Assembly: GCA_008360955.1 (NCBI GenBank)
Contig: LUCM01008726.1
Location: 127,590-191,589 of the forward strand
Reading direction: 5' to 3'
Origin: Fasciolopsis buskii
Taxonomy: Eukaryota; Platyhelminthes; Trematoda; Plagiorchiida; Fasciolidae
DNA: 64,000 nt
In this document: positions 62,921-64,000 of the stretch, one piece after another
Layout: each line of letters opens with the position of its first letter
Numbering within the stretch: the first letter of the stretch is position 1
Notes under the pieces: model-generated
Told to the model about the DNA's origin: nothing
The model's input: the letters and a program-made list of their open reading frames with translations, nothing else
Database searches by the model: none
Position numbers and translations under genes: made by a program

Positions 62921-64000
62921 TACGGCGTACGTAAAAATGATGAGCACAGCGAAATCAACTCTGCTATTCTGGGAGAATTTCGTTTTGTCATCCACATAAG
63001 ACTGCCTAAAGTGGCATATAACTAACTGCGAGAAATCACTACGTTAAAATTCCAACCTAAAGATGAGGTCAATGGAAGTAAGAGGTTCCATGTTGATAAG
63101 TCGACAGACAGAATATTATCGACTTGTTCCTATATGAGATATAATCGATTGTTCATGTGTCAAACCCCTCAGTGGTAGATCCTCCGCGCAGAAAAACAAC
63201 CCAACAAATAGTACAAAGACAGATCAGATCAAATGCAGAACTTGTATTGGTGTTAAAATGGAAATCGCCCGGTGGTTGAAACTATTCAAAGAGTAGTCTG
63301 AAAATGTACTTGAAATTCAGGTTTACATTTTTTAAATGGCTAAGCAAGTGGTAAGCTGCTTGACAAATGCGTCAAATGTCAGTCGTTTAGGGGTCATTTT
63401 TAGTAGCTTAGACAGAAATATCCATGACAAAACAGATATGTATTTGGGGAACATTGAATTACGTCTTGAACCTCAGGCCTATTAGTGGAGCTAGATACCT
63501 ATGATCGAGTTATGCAAAACTTTCCTATTTTAATGAGATTGAATTCAATCAGAGACTTTGATGTTTCAGTGAAATGGCGTTCGTTCAAATATCCACATTT
63601 GTGTGGGAAGGTTTGTTACAAACAATGTCGTGTCCTACGGAGGAAATACTCCAAGCACGCTTATTTGCACCAGCTTTCCAAATCCCTGTTCGTTCTTTGT
63701 TTTACCTTCCGGAATGCTCTAAACCTGACTGATGTTCTTTTTTCACAGTGTCCTTGTGATTCCCGGGACGTAACATTCAGAAAGAAATAGAATGACTGTT
63801 TACTGAATAAATCTGTTCAGTTTGACTCCAGGAGAATAGTAACCAATATTCTGAGAGTCAAGAATTCAGACTATAGCACATGGGTACAAAAAACCAGGAA
63901 AGTTTGTGCTGATTTCTGTTTGATAGCCAGCAGACTGACCTTCAATGATCTAAAAACAAAACCCAAAATTTGTAAGGGAATTACTTCCCAAAGAGTGTAG

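Larger units (their letters stand above)
61079..64000. other. Stretch without recognised genes at the right end
   Basis: The first 700 bases are probably the 5' part of the CR1 element or its flank; an acceptor-like TTTATTTCTTGCAG at about 61,600 on plus precedes an ORF with no recognisable domain. Beyond that are a dispersed repeat (62741-62855), a TG/GA microsatellite and low-information AT-rich DNA. No RPTP exon was recognised on the minus strand. Confidence 0.5.

Noticed and set aside
1..64000. CRISPR arrays, bacterial operons or prophage
   Set aside because: There are no direct-repeat/spacer arrays or dense bacterial-type genes; the exon-intron structure is eukaryotic.

Overview
The window is eukaryotic and looks like a parasitic flatworm genome (a trematode, or possibly a large-genome cestode). 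It is AT-rich, with short exons, canonical GT-AG splice sites, introns of several kb, abundant microsatellites, an assembly gap, and decayed non-LTR retrotransposons of the RTE and CR1 types whose protein motifs match families common in flatworms. Species cannot be fixed from the sequence.

The main gene lies on the minus strand. It is the middle part of a LAR-type (R2A) receptor protein tyrosine phosphatase. I could join nine exons (one tentative) with consistent splice phases, from about 52.9 kb down to 5.4 kb: fibronectin type III (FN3) repeats, a membrane-proximal extracellular module with a possible convertase site, one transmembrane helix, a long serine-rich juxtamembrane segment, and the first two thirds of the membrane-proximal phosphatase domain (D1). 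The signal peptide, any Ig domains, the first FN3 domains, the end of D1 and the D2 domain are not in the window or were not recognised. D1 keeps the catalytic Cys and Arg but has lost several residues conserved in active enzymes (KNRY to KNRQ, TQGP to TQSP, WPD to WPK, GVGR to GTNR), so it may be a pseudophosphatase.

The last intron (5,620-35,086) is about 29.5 kb and splits D1. It holds microsatellites, tRNA-related SINE relics, an RTE-type LINE fragment (15.6-16.7 kb) and, on the plus strand, candidate exons of a nested gene: two phase-compatible exons at 25.36-25.44 and 26.13-26.44 kb that end in a stop followed by an AATAAA and a GT-rich stretch, and a third candidate at 17.07-17.30 kb that resembles the second half of a laminin IV domain.

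The region above 52.9 kb is gene-poor. It contains a 670-base gap (58,189-58,858) directly next to a frameshifted CR1-type LINE (58.86-61.1 kb, minus strand), plus simple and dispersed repeats. A second RTE relic lies in the RPTP intron at 49.0-50.1 kb. Most open reading frames outside the exons listed are chance ORFs or are made by microsatellites.
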